DNA from: an uncultured Clostridia bacterium
GTDB lineage: Bacteria > Bacillota > Clostridia > Lachnospirales > Anaerotignaceae
Assembly: GCA_910587735.1 (NCBI GenBank)
Contig: CAJUNT010000010.1
Coordinates: 1-64,000 of the forward strand
DNA: 64,000 bases
Direction of reading: 5' to 3'
The notes beneath the pieces are model-generated. The model saw only the letters and a list, made by a program, of their open reading frames with translations, did not search any database and was not told the origin of the DNA. Position 1 is the stretch's first letter; each line of letters opens with the position of its first letter. The translations under genes and the position numbers were made by a program. Shown here piece by piece: positions 16,801 through 25,454 of this stretch.

Positions 16801-19381
16801 GGTTAGTCAAGACTATAATGAAGCATTAGAAGAAGTTGAAACAATACAGAATAGACTTAATAATTTAGGTCCTTCTCCGCTTATAGGAGAAAAACGAAAA
16901 CTAGAATCTGATTTAAGGGCTGCAAAAGATGTTGTTGAAGAATTAAAAAGCACATTAGATGAAACAACAGAGGCTTTTAATGAAAATGAGAAAAGTATTT
17001 CTAATTATGTTGATATGTCAACAGCAGTAGCAGAAGAAAATACAGAAAAAATAGATGAAATATTACAAGGACAATTAGACTCATTAAAACAATATGGAGC
17101 AGATAGTAAAGAAGAATCACAGAAACAATATGATGAAGCCGTTGCCCAAAGACAGGCAGCAGAATCAGCATTTAAAGATATTAATGATGTATCAGCACAA
17201 GAATATTTATCTAGTTTAAAAAATAAGGAAGCAAATGCAAAGGCTATTAGAGATAATGCCTATGCTGAAGCTGAACAAGCAAGCAGAGCCGCAGGAGAGG
17301 CGCAAGTTGTAGCAATGGCTGATGGCATAAATGGGCAGGTTGAAGCGATGAAAGCTGCTGCATTAAGAATAAGAGATGAAGCAATAGAAACTGTTAAAGG
17401 AATACAAGAAAAAATGCTGGAATCTGGTAAAAATGCTGCATTAGGTTTTGCTAATGGTTTAAAAGACAGTACGAGTATCAATAGTATAATTAACAATGCT
17501 ATGTCATTGGGTAGTATAGCTATTACATATTTGAATAAATCATTAGATGAGCGTAGCCCTTCCAAAGAAACAGAAAAATCTGGTAAATACTTTGACGAAG
17601 GTATGGCGATAGGCATAGAAAAGAATAAAGGTTCGGTTATTGAGAGTGTAGAAGACCTTACAGAAAGTTCTTTAGCTACAGCTAGGGAGCAAGCAGAAGA
17701 ATACAAAGATATAGGCGATTTGTTCGGTGAAAATTACTTAGCTGGATTAGAAGAAAAACTTGATACTACAACAGAATTGATTGAAAAAAATACAGACAAG
17801 ACCATAAAGGCATACGAAAAAGCAATAGATGAAGAAACAGAATCAGTAATTCAAAGAAGAGAAGAACAAACAAACGCTGAAGTTGAGAAATTACAAGAAC
17901 AAATAGCAACGCTGAAAGATGTCAAAGATAAAGGGCAAAAAGAGGCAAATAAGGCAGAAATAAAAGAATATGAAGACCAAATAAAGCGTTTAAAGGATAG
18001 TTCTAAAAAAGATATAGCAAGAATTAAAGATGAAGCAAAAGAGAAAAAAGACGCATACAAAAAAGGTATGCAGGAAATCGAAAAAGCTGGGCTTGATGTT
18101 ATCAAAAAAGCTACTAATGATATTGAAAAGGAATACGAAAGCCGAAAAGACAGCATTGTAGAAGAATATCAAAGTCAGAAAGACGCAATATTGTCTTTGC
18201 AAGATGATTTATACTCTAAAGTATCAGAATACGGTGAACTGTTTCATTATGATGATGAAACGGGCGAAATGGTATTGAATGACATTGAAAAAATAAATGC
18301 TGAAAAGGATAAGTTTTTAGATTTAATTGAAGATTTAAAACAAGCAGGATTTTCTAGTGTTTCACTAAAAGAAATATTAGACCTTGGTGTAGAAGAAGGC
18401 ATTGCCTATATAGAGGAATTAAAAAGAAAATATGGCACTGGTGAGAGATTAGAAAATTATGCAAGTTCTTTGGACGAAAGAAGAAAACAAGAAGAACAAA
18501 GAGTACAAAAAATATTGGAGGAAGATTTAAAAGCAATAGATACCTCATTCAATCAAGCAATGGATAAATTAGCAGATGATATGCAAAAAGTTACAGAAGA
18601 AACACTACATCGTTATATCAGTGAATTTGCTACTATTTATCCAGAAAAATATGCCGAATTGATACAATTAGACCCTGAATTCTTTAACAATATGTTAAAT
18701 ACTCTAAATGCTGAAATATTAGGGAATTTAACAGAACAAGAAGGCGTTGTTGTCCCTATTAAGGCAGAAGCGGAAAACTTCCCGGAAAAGGTAACGGAAC
18801 AGATACCAGGTATACAAGAAGCAGGTTCGGAAGCCACTGTTGCACTTGGGGAGCAGATAGGAAAAGACGGCAAAAAGGTTGTAACGGAGGCGGACGACGT
18901 TGGAGAGGACACTGTAAGGGCATTAGAAAGCCACGAGCCGGAATTTCAACAAATAGGCGAGGAATACATGGACAGGCTGATAGCTGGTATGCAAAGCAAA
19001 TGGGATACTGCTGTTAATGTGGCACATGAAATTGCAGAAAGTCTAAAAAATGAATTAGAAGATGTTGCAAGTTTTTCTATGAGAGATACAGATGACGCTA
19101 TGTCAGCAAGGAGTTTGATGGAAAGTGTAGAGCCTGCAATGATAAGCCGACTATATAACAGTATGGTTGACAGTATCGGTTTTTATCAAAGTAGATTAGC
19201 AGCAGCAAGCACAAGCTATATTACCAATAATTCTTCTAGCAGAGTAGAGAACAACATGGGAGATGTGAATTTTAACATTGCCGAAGTGAAGGGCGAAAAT
19301 GCTGACAGAAGTATCAGCAAAATGATGGAACAGGCTGAATTTTATAGAAGGCAAAAACGACTGGCGGTAGGGGTGAAATAG
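13898..19381 (+). CDS. Tape measure protein, interrupted by a group I intron
   Basis: The protein is encoded by two exons, 13898-15139 and 15482-19381, joined by removal of a 342-nt intron. Splicing joins codon 414 (Ala) to Glu and gives ADNGIKGAEGGTALRNVIL, the conserved tape-measure motif, in a 1713-residue protein. Without splicing, translation stops at 15155 and the downstream frame has no proper start. Residues 1-210 are coiled coil; about 215-480 is the PhageMin_Tail core (QASEALNYLALAGYDAQKS); a hydrophobic glycine/alanine region (about 570-640 spliced) may insert in the membrane; long coiled coils follow. The protein sets tail length and passes through the tube on DNA ejection. Confidence 0.9.
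15140..15481 (+). ncRNA. Group I self-splicing intron in tape measure gene
   Basis: The 342-nt element has the conserved group I core: P near 15188-15203 (GGTGAAACCT), Q near 15289-15304 (CCGAGCCAAGCC), R at 15324-15339 (GTGTAGAGACTAGAT) and S at 15413-15425 (AAGATATAGTCC), with the P7 pairing AGACTA/TAGTC. P1 can form between the 5' exon end GGCT and GGTC inside the intron, with the required U-G pair at the splice site after 15139. P5 pairs ATTAATTGCA with TGCAATTAAT, and P9 is CTTAGC-GAAA-GCTAAG. The last base is G (15481). No homing endonuclease ORF is present. Confidence 0.92.
15215..15234 (+). repeat. Exon-like 20-nt copy inside intron loop L5
   Basis: The 20 bases from 15215 match the 5' exon at 15116-15135 at 19 of 20 positions (GCAGATAATGGTAT, one mismatch, then AAAGG). 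The copy lies in the L5 loop of the intron. Confidence 0.75.
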
Positions 19382-19382
19382 C

Positions 19383-20099
19383 ATGAGATTCAAACAAAGT
19401 ACAGAACCATATTTCATATTTAAAGGTATCAACAGCAAAAGTATGAGGCTGTTGATATCCTCTATGCCCAATATCATAAAGCCTAAAAGACGTACCACAA
19501 CAATCACCATACCTGGCAGAAATGGCAGTGAAACAGAAGACAGTGGTACATATGAAGGCTATACGCTTTCTGTGGGGTGCGGTGTAGAGAATATCACACA
19601 AGCTGAACTTGACAAGCTATGGGAATGGCTGGACGGTTCAGGAGATTTGATACTCTCTACAGAACCATCAAAAGTATACAAGGCTAGAATAGATAGCAAT
19701 ATAACGCTTAGTGATATGTATTGGGTGTTCCAAAATTTTTTAATACAGTTTGATGTAGAGCCTTTTAAGTATTCTGTTAATGCAGCAAATGACTTTAGGG
19801 TTATGACACAAAATGGCACATTATACAACAAGGGTACTTATTATTCAGAACCCATTATAAAGTTGTATGGTTCAGGTACATTGAGTATTAATATAAACGG
19901 TACAGATTACAGTTGCAGAAATGTAAGCGACTATGTGACAATTAATTCCCCTATGCAAATGGTGTATAGAAATGGTGTTAATATGAACAGTCAATATTTA
20001 GCTAGAAAATTTCCTACATTATTAATAGGGGAAAATACTATTTATTTTTCAAGTAATGTTACAAAGATAGAAATAAAACCTAATTGGAGGTGGTTATAA
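19383..20099 (+). CDS. Distal tail protein (Dit)
   Basis: The 238-residue protein starts one base after the tape-measure stop. The N-terminus has FKGINSKSMRLLISSMPNI and PGRNG, then YTLSVGCGV and a DLILSTEPSKVYKARI block, matching the Siphovirus-type tail component (Dit/RIFT-related) family. Dit forms the hexameric hub at the tail tip that connects the tube to the baseplate. The C-terminal half (about 140-238) is the galectin-like part with INGTDYSC. The assignment is firm. Confidence 0.87.
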   Translation: MRFKQSTEPYFIFKGINSKSMRLLISSMPNIIKPKRRTTTITIPGRNGSETEDSGTYEGYTLSVGCGVENITQAELDKLWEWLDGSGDLILSTEPSKVYKARIDSNITLSDMYWVFQNFLIQFDVEPFKYSVNAANDFRVMTQNGTLYNKGTYYSEPIIKLYGSGTLSININGTDYSCRNVSDYVTINSPMQMVYRNGVNMNSQYLARKFPTLLIGENTIYFSSNVTKIEIKPNWRWL

Positions 20100-20921
20100 T
20101 TGGCTAAGACATATAATGTTATGAAAATAAATGTAAAAGATGAAATAACGGATATCATAGTTGCAAAGCAGAACGATGTAGATAGCCATTTTTTAGATGT
20201 ATATTTCAGAGATAACGGTGTCCCTATAGACTTGACAGGGCATGAAGTTAGAATATATGGCAGAAAGCCAGACGGCACAAGTTTTTTTAATGATGGTGAA
20301 ATTACAGACGCTGTAAATGGGCGGTGTCAGTTCCCTCTTACCAGTCAAGCACTTGCTGCTATTGGAAAATTGGAAGTAGAACTTTCAATATGGGAGAATA
20401 ACGACAGGATATTAACAACGCAAACATTTATAGTATTTGTGACGGAAAAAATACGAAATGATAATGGTATAGAAAGTAGTAACGAATTTGGTGCATTGGT
20501 GATACTGTATCAAAAACTATATGATTTTATTGCTGATGTGACAGAACTGTTGAATTTGGTGGGACAGCCAGCAGATACAGGCGGTACAACATTAGAAGGT
20601 ACTGTTATGGCAAAGATAAATAGATTGATGAGTGTTGCTGGTGTAGATAATGCTTGGAAAATAAAGAGCTTGCAACATGGTGAAGTAGATATAGGAAATA
20701 CTGGTAAAGATACTATGCCAAGATATATTACAGTAAATAGTGTTAATGTTGAAAAATCTATACTTTGGTCATTTTTTCTTAAAAACAAATCATATATTAG
20801 TGCTGGTGGTGCGATTATACGAGAAAATCCAACATTGATTAATCATAATACAATTAGACAATATCCTTGTCTGTATAGTAATTGTAATGGATTTTATTAT
20901 TATTTATTAGAATTTGAATAA
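20100..20921 (+). CDS. Baseplate upper protein-like (BppU N-terminal domain)
   Basis: A TTG at 20100 starts the frame, with GGAGGTGG just upstream. Residues 1-130 match the BppU_N domain: DVDSHFLDVYFRDNGVPIDLTGHEV, then RIYGRKPDGT and LEVELSIWENNDRILTTQTF. This domain attaches receptor-binding parts to the baseplate hub. After a helical link (about residues 130-170) the rest is unlike anything I recognise and may be the host-contact part. The gene stands before Tal, the reverse of the most usual order. Confidence 0.8.
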   Translation: MAKTYNVMKINVKDEITDIIVAKQNDVDSHFLDVYFRDNGVPIDLTGHEVRIYGRKPDGTSFFNDGEITDAVNGRCQFPLTSQALAAIGKLEVELSIWENNDRILTTQTFIVFVTEKIRNDNGIESSNEFGALVILYQKLYDFIADVTELLNLVGQPADTGGTTLEGTVMAKINRLMSVAGVDNAWKIKSLQHGEVDIGNTGKDTMPRYITVNSVNVEKSILWSFFLKNKSYISAGGAIIRENPTLINHNTIRQYPCLYSNCNGFYYYLLEFE

Positions 20922-20935
20922 AGGGAGGTTTTACA

Positions 20936-21244
20936 ATGAGATATGCGCAAATTGATGAAAATGGTGTTTGTTTTGCAGATTCCTATTTATCGGGTGAAGT
21001 TCATGCGGATAACATGATACCATTAGCAGAAAATGAGATTTCACCATTAGGCAAAAAATACGACAATGGTATATGGATAGAAGTGGAACAACCACAAGTA
21101 CCACAACCAGAAAGCGATACCGAAATCATTATGCAGGCTATAACAGATTTAGAATTGCAAGGGATAGAAGCACAACGACAAAATGAATTATTAGCACAGC
21201 AAATAACAGATATAGAATTGATGATGTTAGAAAGGGGAATCTAA
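20936..21244 (+). CDS. Small tail-associated protein (102 aa)
   Basis: The ATG at 20936 is preceded by AAAGGGAGGTTTTACA. The first 50 residues form a beta-like segment (YAQIDENGVCFADSYLSG), a Pro/Gln linker follows, and the last 45 residues are a predicted coiled coil ending in ERGI. Proteins of this form are common next to XkdX in Firmicute phages and host-range regions; a chaperone or small fibre role is possible. The role is not known. Confidence 0.6.
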   Translation: MRYAQIDENGVCFADSYLSGEVHADNMIPLAENEISPLGKKYDNGIWIEVEQPQVPQPESDTEIIMQAITDLELQGIEAQRQNELLAQQITDIELMMLERGI

Positions 21245-21245
21245 T

Positions 21246-21389
21246 ATGTATGAAATATTAAAACAAAGATATCAAATGAATTTTGTAAGAAAAGACCAGC
21301 TTTTAAAATATGTCGCATTAGGCAAAATCACAAAGGAAGAATATCAGCAAATAATAGATGATGTATCAGATAAAGAGGTTATAGTATGA
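21246..21389 (+). CDS. xkdX: XkdX family protein
   Basis: A 47-residue frame starting ATGTATGAAATATTA directly after the previous gene. The pattern MYEILKQRYQMNFVRKDQL and ALGKITKEEYQQI is the short XkdX family, found in tail/baseplate operons of PBSX-like and siphophage elements. Its role in the virion is unclear. It overlaps the following Tal gene by four bases (ATGA). Confidence 0.85.
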   Translation: MYEILKQRYQMNFVRKDQLLKYVALGKITKEEYQQIIDDVSDKEVIV

Positions 21390-22537
21390 TAACAATACAC
21401 GATAAAAGAGAAAGAAGTTTTAACACATTGGGATTGGGTATATTGCACCCTACACAATGTATCATTACAGAAGAACTAAACGGATTGTATGAAATGGAAT
21501 TGCAACACCCCTATGATGTAAATGGAACATGGAAGTATTTGACTATGCAAAATATTATATATGCTCCTACACCAGATGGTGAACAGCCTTTTAGAATCTA
21601 TCGTACTAATCCTAATATGGATACTGTAACAGTATATGCAAGACATATTTTTTATGATTTGCTTGATAATATCATACTACATTGTGATTTCCCTTTTGGT
21701 ACAACGGCAAAAGAAACACTTCAAGTTACAGCAAGTAATTTGGAATTGTCTCAAGGATTTTCATTTTATACAGATGTGAATGACAATATGCCAGGAAATT
21801 ATACACTTGATAAAATAAATGGTGTAGAAGCGTTAATTGGTCCTTATACACCTCAAAATGATATTCAGTTTGAAAACAGAAGCTTTATATCTAAATTTAA
21901 AAGCGAAATTATACGAGATAAATTCCAAATTTCAATGGTGAAATCAAGAGGGCAAAACAGAGGATTTGAATTGCGATATGGCAAAAATCTGTTGGGGTTG
22001 CAAGTAGATGAGGATTGTAGTGATATTATCACAAGAATTTATCCTTTTGGCAAAGATGGTGAAATGCTTTCTACAAAGTATGTTGATAGTGCAAAAGTAG
22101 GTGATTATGTTTACCCCAAGAGTGTGGCGATTGTGTATCAAGATGCTGTATTTCCAGAAAACAATAGTACAGATGAAGAAATTGACGAAGAATATGAAAA
22201 AGAAAAAGATATCATATTGGAATCTTTTGCAGATGTCACATTTATGCTTGATAAGCCAGATATACCACAAAGAAATATTGTTGTTGATTTTCAAATGCTT
22301 TCTCGTATTGACAAATACAAAGATTATAAGCATTTAGAGAATATTTATTTGGGCGATACCATTAAAATTATAAATGATGTTATGAATTTTGAGGAAGAAG
22401 CGAAGGTGATTGCTTATACTTGGGACGCTATTGCCCAAAAGTATAATAATATGGAATTTGGAAATTTGAAGGCAGTTTTGACAAGTTATATAGATGGTGG
22501 TGGCTTTTATGCTACAAATGGTACAGTTATGAAATAA
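21386..22537 (+). CDS. Tail-associated lysin/endopeptidase-type tip protein (Tal)
   Basis: The 383-residue protein matches the prophage tail endopeptidase (Tal) family by its N-terminal hub domain: FNTLGLGILHPTQCIITEELNG, YEMELQHPYD, and the YARHIFYDLLDN motif. The C-terminal part (IPQRNIVVDFQMLSR, YLGDTIKI, Y-TWDAI) is the second hub domain. No peptidase motif extends beyond the hub, so it is a short form that closes the tail tip rather than a full tail lysin. The start overlaps xkdX. Confidence 0.82.
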   Translation: MITIHDKRERSFNTLGLGILHPTQCIITEELNGLYEMELQHPYDVNGTWKYLTMQNIIYAPTPDGEQPFRIYRTNPNMDTVTVYARHIFYDLLDNIILHCDFPFGTTAKETLQVTASNLELSQGFSFYTDVNDNMPGNYTLDKINGVEALIGPYTPQNDIQFENRSFISKFKSEIIRDKFQISMVKSRGQNRGFELRYGKNLLGLQVDEDCSDIITRIYPFGKDGEMLSTKYVDSAKVGDYVYPKSVAIVYQDAVFPENNSTDEEIDEEYEKEKDIILESFADVTFMLDKPDIPQRNIVVDFQMLSRIDKYKDYKHLENIYLGDTIKIINDVMNFEEEAKVIAYTWDAIAQKYNNMEFGNLKAVLTSYIDGGGFYATNGTVMK

Positions 22538-22558
22538 TGTTTAAAAGGAGGTTAAAAT

Positions 22559-22825
22559 ATGAAAAAAATTAACTGGAAAATTAGATTGAAAAACCCATAT
22601 TTTTGGTTTGGGCTGGTTGCGATAGTGTTAGCTGCTGTAGGAGCAAAACCAGAAATGTTTACAAGTTGGACGATATTAGTAGGACAAGTAAGAGAATTGT
22701 TCAGTAATCCCTTTGCATTGGGGTGTGTGGTAGTAGCTGTTGTGGGCTATATCAATGACCCTACTACACAAGGTATTACAGATAGTAAGCAAGCGTTGAC
22801 ATACAATAAGCCTAAAAAGGATTGA
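22559..22825 (+). CDS. Holin (phi LC3 family)
   Basis: The 88-residue protein begins MKKINWKIRLKNPYFW and has two predicted membrane helices (FGLVAIVLAAVG at about 18-30 and FALGCVVVAVVGYI at about 50-64), then the common tail DPTTQGITDSKQALTYNKP. This is the phi LC3 holin pattern. Holins make the membrane permeable at the end of infection and let the endolysin reach the wall. A strong site AAAAGGAGGTTAAAAT precedes the start. The endolysin follows. Confidence 0.93.
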   Translation: MKKINWKIRLKNPYFWFGLVAIVLAAVGAKPEMFTSWTILVGQVRELFSNPFALGCVVVAVVGYINDPTTQGITDSKQALTYNKPKKD

Positions 22826-22835
22826 GGTGATAAGC

Positions 22836-23537
22836 ATGAACCAAGAAATAACAGGTATAGAATATTATGAAATACCAGCACATATAAGCAATTACACAAA
22901 GGGTAGAAAGCAAAATATAAAATACATTGTAGTACATTACACTGCAAATGATGGTGATACTGCAAGAAATAACGGCAATTATTTCAGTCAGCCTAATAGA
23001 AATGCTTCGGCGCATTATTTTGTAGATGAAAATGAAATCATACAAAGTGTAAAAGATACTGATACAGCTTGGCATTGCGGGGCAAAAAGCTACAAGCACC
23101 CAAAATGCAGAAATGACAACAGCGTAGGCATTGAAATGTGTAGCGAAAAAGATGATAAAGGGCAATACTATATCAATCAAGCAACACAAAATAGAACGAT
23201 TAGGCTAATCAAAGTGCTTATGGGAAAATACAACATACCAATAGAAAATGTACTTAGACATTATGATGTCACTGGAAAAATTTGTCCTGAACCTTTTGTT
23301 AGAAATCAAGTACAATGGTTGGATTTTAAAAAAATGTTGAATGAACAAAAAAAAGGTGGTGCAGATATGATATACAATTACATGGATGAAAATATGCCAG
23401 TATGGGCTAAGCCTACCATACAAAAGCTGATTGACAAGGGCGCATTGAAGGGAAATGAAAAAGGTGAATTGATGTTAACAGATGTAATGTTAAGGATATT
23501 TGTAGCAAATGACAGAATGGGGTTATATGATAGATGA
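22836..23537 (+). CDS. Endolysin, N-acetylmuramoyl-L-alanine amidase
   Basis: The start is the ATG at 22836 after GAGGTGATAAGC; a GTG at 22827 falls in the ribosome binding site. Residues about 30-165 are an Amidase_2/PGRP domain: IVVHYTAN (first zinc His), SAHYFVDENEIIQ, AWHCGAKSY, IEMCSEKD, and RHYDVTGKICPEPF with the second zinc His and the final ligand Cys. It cuts the bond between muramic acid and the peptide stem. The last 50 residues are a short helical domain (WAKPTIQKLIDKGALKGNEKG) like S-layer-type or wall-binding repeats. Confidence 0.93.
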   Translation: MNQEITGIEYYEIPAHISNYTKGRKQNIKYIVVHYTANDGDTARNNGNYFSQPNRNASAHYFVDENEIIQSVKDTDTAWHCGAKSYKHPKCRNDNSVGIEMCSEKDDKGQYYINQATQNRTIRLIKVLMGKYNIPIENVLRHYDVTGKICPEPFVRNQVQWLDFKKMLNEQKKGGADMIYNYMDENMPVWAKPTIQKLIDKGALKGNEKGELMLTDVMLRIFVANDRMGLYDR

Positions 23538-23547
23538 GGTGGTGCAT

Positions 23548-23826
23548 ATGGGCGAAGAAAAATGTTGTCCTTGCGAAGCTGTAAAAGAACTACAAAAAAA
23601 GTATGAAGAAATACAACAAAGGCTATATGAAGGAGATACCCATTTTCAAAAATTAGATATGCAGTTCACGCATATTGAAGAAGGTATTGCAAACATACAA
23701 GCGGATTTAAAAGAACTAAAAGAAAAGCCTATCAAAAGGTATGACGCTATATTTGGAAACGCTATCAATGTCATACTTGCTATACTGCTTACTTATCTCG
23801 CTACAATGGCAGGATTATTGCAGTAA
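23548..23826 (+). CDS. XhlA-like membrane protein of lysis module
   Basis: The start chosen is the ATG at 23548 after GATGAGGTGGTGCAT, giving 92 residues. After a CCPC start motif comes a coiled coil (VKELQKKYEEIQQRL to IQADLKELK), then one C-terminal membrane helix (INVILAILLTYLATMAGLL). This is the layout of haemolysin XhlA-like proteins that act with holin in lysis. It follows the endolysin by ten bases. Confidence 0.75.
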   Translation: MGEEKCCPCEAVKELQKKYEEIQQRLYEGDTHFQKLDMQFTHIEEGIANIQADLKELKEKPIKRYDAIFGNAINVILAILLTYLATMAGLLQ

Positions 23827-23872
23827 AAAATATTTTGTCGTATACTGTAAATAAAACGGAGGTGCGACGATT

Positions 23873-24154
23873 GTGTTAGAAGAAAAAAAAGAAAAAGAAG
23901 AGCCAAAAGGTTTTTTAGCGTCTGATTTATTATCTATGCTGAAAAAACAGTTGAAAGCATTATGGATAATCATTTTTTTATTGCTTGTTGCTTTAGTTGG
24001 TACAAATATGGCATGGCTATGGGTATTTCAAAGCTATGACTATGTTAGTGTAGATTCCAGCGGAGAAGCACCAGCGAATTATATAGGAAATGACGGTGAT
24101 ATATATAATGGCACGAGTGAAAGTAAGGAAAAAGAGCAAAAGCAAGGGAACTAA
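23873..24154 (+). CDS. Phage membrane protein of lysis region
   Basis: A GTG start follows GGAGGTGCGACGATT. The 93-residue protein has a charged N-terminus, one membrane helix (LWIIIFLLLVALVGTNMAWLW at about 32-52) and an acidic, Ser/Gly-rich outer end with YIGNDGDIYNG. Similar one-helix proteins occur after lysis genes in Clostridia phages. The function is unknown; a spanin-like or regulatory role is possible but unproven. Confidence 0.6.
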   Translation: MLEEKKEKEEPKGFLASDLLSMLKKQLKALWIIIFLLLVALVGTNMAWLWVFQSYDYVSVDSSGEAPANYIGNDGDIYNGTSESKEKEQKQGN

Positions 24155-24170
24155 ACGTAAAAGAAAGTAA
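24108..24170 (+). CDS. Possible 20-aa basic peptide
   Basis: An ATG at 24108, inside the end of the previous gene in another frame, opens a 20-residue frame with ten Lys and four Arg (ends SKGTKRKRK). It stops just before the next gene's ribosome binding site. It could be a real small nucleic-acid-binding peptide or a chance frame. Confidence 0.3.
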   Translation: MARVKVRKKSKSKGTKRKRK

Positions 24171-24179
24171 GGTGTTAAT

Positions 24180-24389
24180 TTGAATAAAAATCAGATACCT
24201 AACTTTTTGGAAAAAGAATTAAACTTTTTTGTTGAACAATGCAATTTTACAGACAGAGAAAAAGAATTTCTGTATTTGAGCAACAAAGAAGAAACACTTG
24301 AAAGTATTGCAGAAAAATTAAATTATAGTGTTTCGACTGTAAATCGAATCAGCAAAAGAGTGAAAAATAAAATTATGAAAGTGTTGTAA
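24180..24389 (+). CDS. Sigma region 4-like regulator (69 aa)
   Basis: A TTG start follows AAGGTGTTAATT. The C-terminal half has an HTH of the sigma-70 region 4 type: TDREKEFLYLSNKEETLESI, then AEKLNYSVSTVNRISKRVKNKI. Small proteins like this commonly control late phage transcription. It is the last gene of the rightward late operon, which is unusual for a late activator. DNA binding is inferred from the motif. Confidence 0.65.
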   Translation: MNKNQIPNFLEKELNFFVEQCNFTDREKEFLYLSNKEETLESIAEKLNYSVSTVNRISKRVKNKIMKVL

Positions 24390-24415
24390 AGGTGGCTATA
24401 TGCTACCTTTATTAT
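24388..24415 (+). terminator. Hairpin after the late operon
   Basis: AAAGGTGGC and GCTACCTTT pair (one G-U) around a 5-base loop and overlap the stop of the preceding gene; ATTATTTT follows. Confidence 0.7.
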
Positions 24416-24486
24416 TTTGAAAAAATGAGAAAACGCCTATATTCTGACACTCCCATTGAGCAAGATATTGCATCATAAACAAATAG

Positions 24487-24518
24487 AAAAAAGACTAGCG
24501 TTATACTAGTCTTTTTTT
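24487..24518. terminator. Bidirectional terminator
   Basis: A perfect 12-bp stem AAAAAAGACTAG / CTAGTCTTTTTT with a 7-base loop. It can end the late operon from the left and transcription from the minus-strand operon on the right. Confidence 0.88.
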
Positions 24519-24542
24519 GATAAAGGTTGGATAGATTTCATT

Positions 24543-24698
24543 ATGAATACTAAAGAAATTTTTAGACGAATCAAAAAGGGAATAGAAAACGTCAAAAAAA
24601 TTGGATACTTTAATAACATTCCTTTATCTGTATTAAAATATAACATCTTTTGTCGAATTTTGCAATATGTAAATGAAAAATATTGTAAAAAACTATAA
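24543..24698 (+). CDS. Doubtful small ORF (51 aa)
   Basis: An ATG frame of 51 residues, basic and rich in Ile/Lys (NTKEIFRRIKKGIENVKKIG at the start). It lies between a bidirectional terminator and the converging minus-strand operon, with only a distant AAAGG upstream. There is no known family. It may be a gene remnant or noncoding. Confidence 0.25.
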   Translation: MNTKEIFRRIKKGIENVKKIGYFNNIPLSVLKYNIFCRILQYVNEKYCKKL

Positions 24699-24704
24699 TC
24701 AATA

Positions 24705-25109
24705 TTAGTCATTTTCCTCATTTTCCTTCGTAAAATCAATATAAGGTATATTATACGGAACGATTCCAGATTGACTTGTAATAAAAGCTACAATAGGACG
24801 CATATAAGATAAAAGTAATGCTGGAGCATTTCTTTTTAAAAGATTTTTAGCTACATCTTCTGGAATATCTTCTGTCCATTTAAAAGGAGCTTCTAATTCT
24901 ATTTCTATGTAAAAAGGAAAATTCTCATTTGATTCTCCAAATTCCCCACGTAATTTTACAATAGCTTGTTTTTCACTTTTTTTCCCTATTACATTTGTCT
25001 GAAACTTTAAGTCAATTTTATCAAATTTATCTCTATCAAAATCTTCATTCAAATGATAATTTATTTTTTTTAATATAGGATTTTTAAATTGAAAATTGCT
25101 TTCTTGCAT
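24705..25109 (-). CDS. SecB-like chaperone, third gene of a predicted TAC operon
   Basis: The 134-residue protein has the SecB fold pattern: a beta-rich first part (IDLKFQTNVIG, AIVKLRGEFGE, FYIEIELEAPFKW) and the conserved helix NAPALLLSYMRPIVAFITSQ, followed by the end PYNIPYIDF. SecB proper is absent from most Firmicutes. Solitary SecB-like proteins there usually belong to toxin-antitoxin-chaperone systems, where the chaperone folds and protects the antitoxin. Here it follows a small acidic gene by 18 bases and a predicted ADP-ribosyltransferase, which fits that scheme. At 134 aa it is slightly shorter than E. coli SecB. The SecB relation is clear; the TAC role is inferred. Confidence 0.85.
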   Translation of the reverse strand: MQESNFQFKNPILKKINYHLNEDFDRDKFDKIDLKFQTNVIGKKSEKQAIVKLRGEFGESNENFPFYIEIELEAPFKWTEDIPEDVAKNLLKRNAPALLLSYMRPIVAFITSQSGIVPYNIPYIDFTKENEEND

Positions 25110-25127
25110 AAATTTATCCCTTTCTGA

Positions 25128-25448
25128 TTATGCTACTTTTTTATAATCATTATCACTAAAATTTATTGTTTTCCACGTGTCCTTTTCATTATAAAATTCT
25201 TGTATATCATTCTCTTCATTTTCTAGTTTAAAAGTATAGTAATCGTTTTCTTCGCAAATTGCTAATAATTCTTCATCAATAAGCGGCGTGGGTGGATATA
25301 AAATTTCAAATTCTTGGCTTGGGGTAATATTAGAATATCTTCCTACTTCTTTATCATATAATTCTTGCATTTTTTGAATATCTTCTTCTGTACGATTGTT
25401 TAAGGATTCCAAGCAATTTTTTAATAAATCTTGTAATTCTTTATTCAT
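25128..25448 (-). CDS. Predicted antitoxin of TAC operon (106 aa)
   Basis: A small acidic protein (many Glu/Asp, almost no Arg) starting six bases after the upstream gene's stop, with GGGAGTGAGAAAAA as ribosome binding site. The N-terminus is helical (NKELQDLLKNCLESLNNRTEED); the rest has TPLIDEELLAICEENDYYTFKLE. The C-terminal WKTINFSDNDYKKVA could be the exposed stretch bound by the chaperone, as in chaperone-addicted antitoxins. I do not recognise the family itself; the role is deduced from its place between a toxin-like gene and a SecB-like gene. Confidence 0.6.
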   Translation of the reverse strand: MNKELQDLLKNCLESLNNRTEEDIQKMQELYDKEVGRYSNITPSQEFEILYPPTPLIDEELLAICEENDYYTFKLENEENDIQEFYNEKDTWKTINFSDNDYKKVA

Positions 25449-25454
25449 TTTTTC

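Noticed and set aside
22101..22337. Plus-strand 78-residue frame inside Tal
   Set aside because: Shadow frame in another register of a well-supported gene, with no ribosome binding site.
24506..24739. Minus-strand 77-residue frame downstream of the SecB-like gene
   Set aside because: It overlaps the end of the SecB-like gene and a terminator and has no ribosome binding site.
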